Shown here piece after piece: positions 6,572 through 8,184 of a stretch of DNA of 8,184 bases (positions are counted from its first letter, which is position 1; each line of letters starts with the position of its first letter). A program made the position numbers and the translations under genes. Location: assembly GCA_019418545.1 (NCBI GenBank), contig DYBQ01000030.1:13199-21382 (forward strand), given 5' to 3'. The notes under the pieces are model-generated. The model did not search any database. It saw only the letters and a program-made list of their open reading frames with translations, and was not told where the DNA came from. Origin of the DNA: Clostridiales bacterium. Lineage in GTDB: Bacteria > Bacillota > Clostridia > Oscillospirales > Acutalibacteraceae.

Positions 6572-8184
6572 ATGAATTTGAAGAAAAGCAAAAAACTGGT
6601 ATGTGCCGCTTTGGCGCTGACTATGATGGCCAGCTCCAGCCTGTCTGTTTTCGCTGCAACCGAGCACTGGAATGATGCTTCTGTCAACCAGCAGGCCGAG
6701 TCCGGTGCCTGGAAAAGCTGGAAAACCGAATGGGAAACCGTAAAGAAAGATTATCAGAAAGTAGCCATTACCGTTGGTGCTGATGAAACAAAGCTGAACT
6801 TCAGCTGGTATTCCAAAACCCAGGAGACCCCCAAGGTTCGCGTGGCTCTTTCCAAGGATATGAAGGGTGCAGTTGAATTTACCGGTACCCAGGATACAAC
6901 TCCCAAATATATCAGTGAGCAGGGAACCACCGTTTCCTCTGCCGAAGAGGGCGAAGCCTATTATGCTTCCAAGGTTTCTGCCGAAGGCGTTGAGGAAAAT
7001 ACCACTTACTATTATCAGTACTTCCAGAACGGCGAGTGGAGCGAGGCCATCGAATTTACCACCCAAGACTTTGATTCCTACAAAGCATTGCTGTTCGGTG
7101 ACCCCCAGATTGGCGCCTGTAAGGGTCAGCAGTCTTCCGAGGGAGACACCATGAGCGGCTATCTGGCTGCCCGCAACGATGCATTTAACTGGAATATTAC
7201 CCTGGAAACCGCACTGGCTGCCAACCCGGACACCAACTTCCTGATGACCGCCGGCGACCAGGTGAACTCTTCCAGCAACGAGTATGAGTATGCCGGATTC
7301 CTGAATCCTGACGCTATGCAGGGCTATGCGCTGTCTACTACCATCGGCAACCATGACTCTTCCAATTCCAACTACAGCGACCATTACAACAACCCCAATA
7401 CCGGAGTTGCCACAGAAGGCATGACGAAGGCGGGGACTGATTATTACTACACCTATGGCAACACCCTGTTCATCGTGCTGGATACCAACAACTACAACTG
7501 CGCAACCCACGAGGCTGTGATGAAGCAGGCTGTGGAAGAGAACCCCGATGTCCAGTGGCGGGTCGTGATGTTCCACCAGGATATTTATGGCTCCGGTAAA
7601 GACCATTCTGATTCCGACGGCATTGTGCTTCGTACCCAGCTCACTCCTCTGATGGACAAATATGACATCGATGTTGTGCTCCAGGGCCATGACCACACCT
7701 ATTCCCGTACCTATCAGCTGAGCAGCACCGGCACAGAGGACAACAGCACCTGCTACACCATTAACGGTGACGTTGCCAGCGGTACGGTTATCGACCCCGA
7801 AGGCACTGTATATCTGGAAACCAACTCCTCTACCGGCTCTAAATTTTATGAGCTGATTGCAAACCAGCAGGACTATGTGGCCGAGAGAAGCCAGACCTGG
7901 ACGCCATCCTACTCCGTCCTCTCTGTTGATGAGAATTCCTTCACCATCGCTACCTATGATGTGACTACCGGCGAATTGGTTTCTGACAGCTCTGTTTATA
8001 CCATTGTGAAGTCCGCCGACAAGACCGCTTTGAACGATGCGATTGCAGAAGCAAAAAAGCTGGTAAAAGACGACTACACCGCCGAATCCTGGGCTGCTTT
8101 CGAAGAGGCGCTTGCTGCTGCCGAAACGGTTGCCGCTGACGAGACCGCTTCTGAGAGCGAAGCTGCACAGGCTGTGGCTGATTT
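6572..8184 (+). CDS. Secreted purple-acid-phosphatase-like metallophosphoesterase with FIVAR-like tail, 3' end outside window
   Basis: An open frame of 537 residues runs off the window without a stop. It is probably an extracellular metal-dependent phosphoesterase; the substrate is unknown. Residues 1-28 are a Sec signal peptide (NLKKSKK, hydrophobic core, probable cut after SVFA). Residues about 62-165 resemble the purple acid phosphatase N-terminal beta-sandwich. The calcineurin-like domain (about 170-380) shows all five metal motifs: GDPQ (D177), AGDQ (D229), GNHD (N260/H261), FHQ (H335) and GHDH (H373/H375). Plant purple acid phosphatases have an iron-binding Tyr three residues after the second Asp; here that residue is Asn232, so a true purple di-iron centre is unlikely. 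From about 482 (TALNDAIAEAKKLV, then Ala/Glu-rich helices) a FIVAR-like domain begins, usual in surface proteins. The start follows the purine-rich GAGAGAAGAGG, which abuts the ATG. The upstream promoter and terminator make it a separate transcription unit. Confidence 0.88.
   Translation, partial: MNLKKSKKLVCAALALTMMASSSLSVFAATEHWNDASVNQQAESGAWKSWKTEWETVKKDYQKVAITVGADETKLNFSWYSKTQETPKVRVALSKDMKGAVEFTGTQDTTPKYISEQGTTVSSAEEGEAYYASKVSAEGVEENTTYYYQYFQNGEWSEAIEFTTQDFDSYKALLFGDPQIGACKGQQSSEGDTMSGYLAARNDAFNWNITLETALAANPDTNFLMTAGDQVNSSSNEYEYAGFLNPDAMQGYALSTTIGNHDSSNSNYSDHYNNPNTGVATEGMTKAGTDYYYTYGNTLFIVLDTNNYNCATHEAVMKQAVEENPDVQWRVVMFHQDIYGSGKDHSDSDGIVLRTQLTPLMDKYDIDVVLQGHDHTYSRTYQLSSTGTEDNSTCYTINGDVASGTVIDPEGTVYLETNSSTGSKFYELIANQQDYVAERSQTWTPSYSVLSVDENSFTIATYDVTTGELVSDSSVYTIVKSADKTALNDAIAEAKKLVKDDYTAESWAAFEEALAAAETVAADETASESEAAQAVAD

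Noticed and set aside
6556..6675. Small + strand frame from ATG 6556 (39 codons) overlapping the phosphoesterase start
   Set aside because: It has no ribosome binding site and is out of frame with the signal peptide; its sequence is just the alternate frame of that peptide.
6554..7696. 380-codon open frame on the minus strand opposite the phosphoesterase
   Set aside because: The + strand frame has a signal peptide, all five metal motifs, a promoter and a ribosome site. The antisense frame is a low-complexity Gly/Val/Ile shadow of it.
1..8184. CRISPR arrays, insertion sequences, tRNA or rRNA genes, phage genes
   Set aside because: No regularly spaced repeats, transposase motifs, cloverleaf or rRNA-like stretches were seen; coding regions fill nearly all the window.

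Overview
The window looks like a stretch of chromosome from a low-to-moderate GC Gram-positive anaerobe, most likely a clostridium of the Oscillospiraceae/Ruminococcaceae type. This is an inference from four things: strong AGGAGG-like ribosome binding sites, sigma-A type promoters, an LL-diaminopimelate aminotransferase (DapL) for lysine and cell-wall synthesis, and a secreted phosphoesterase with a FIVAR-like tail. Every gene is on the + strand, and no mobile element, CRISPR array or RNA gene was seen.

Region 1 (1-5016) is a tightly packed nucleotide-precursor block. It holds the 3' half of purF (amidophosphoribosyltransferase, first step of purine synthesis; the start lies before the window), then carA and carB, the two subunits of glutamine-dependent carbamoyl-phosphate synthetase, which feeds pyrimidine and arginine synthesis. 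The purF stop can overlap a carA start as ATGA, and carA overlaps carB by 8 bases, so the three are probably transcribed and translated together.

Region 2 (5017-6250) is dapL. It has its own strong Shine-Dalgarno site and a candidate promoter whose -35 box lies in the last codons of carB. It may be read both from the upstream operon and from its own promoter.

Region 3 (6251-6571) is a 321-base intergenic stretch. It carries a 14-bp hairpin (probable terminator) nested in an outer inverted repeat, a short direct repeat spaced one helical turn apart, a near-consensus extended -10 promoter, and a small 5'-UTR hairpin.

Region 4 (6572 to the window end) is a secreted metallophosphoesterase open at its 3' end. 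It has a signal peptide, a purple-acid-phosphatase-type N-terminal beta domain, a calcineurin-like catalytic domain and the start of a FIVAR-like helical domain.

I did not find an undescribed system. The most interesting points are regulatory (purF-carAB coupling, the promoter inside the carB end, the structured intergenic region), plus two proteins with non-standard residues at conserved positions (DapL and the phosphoesterase).
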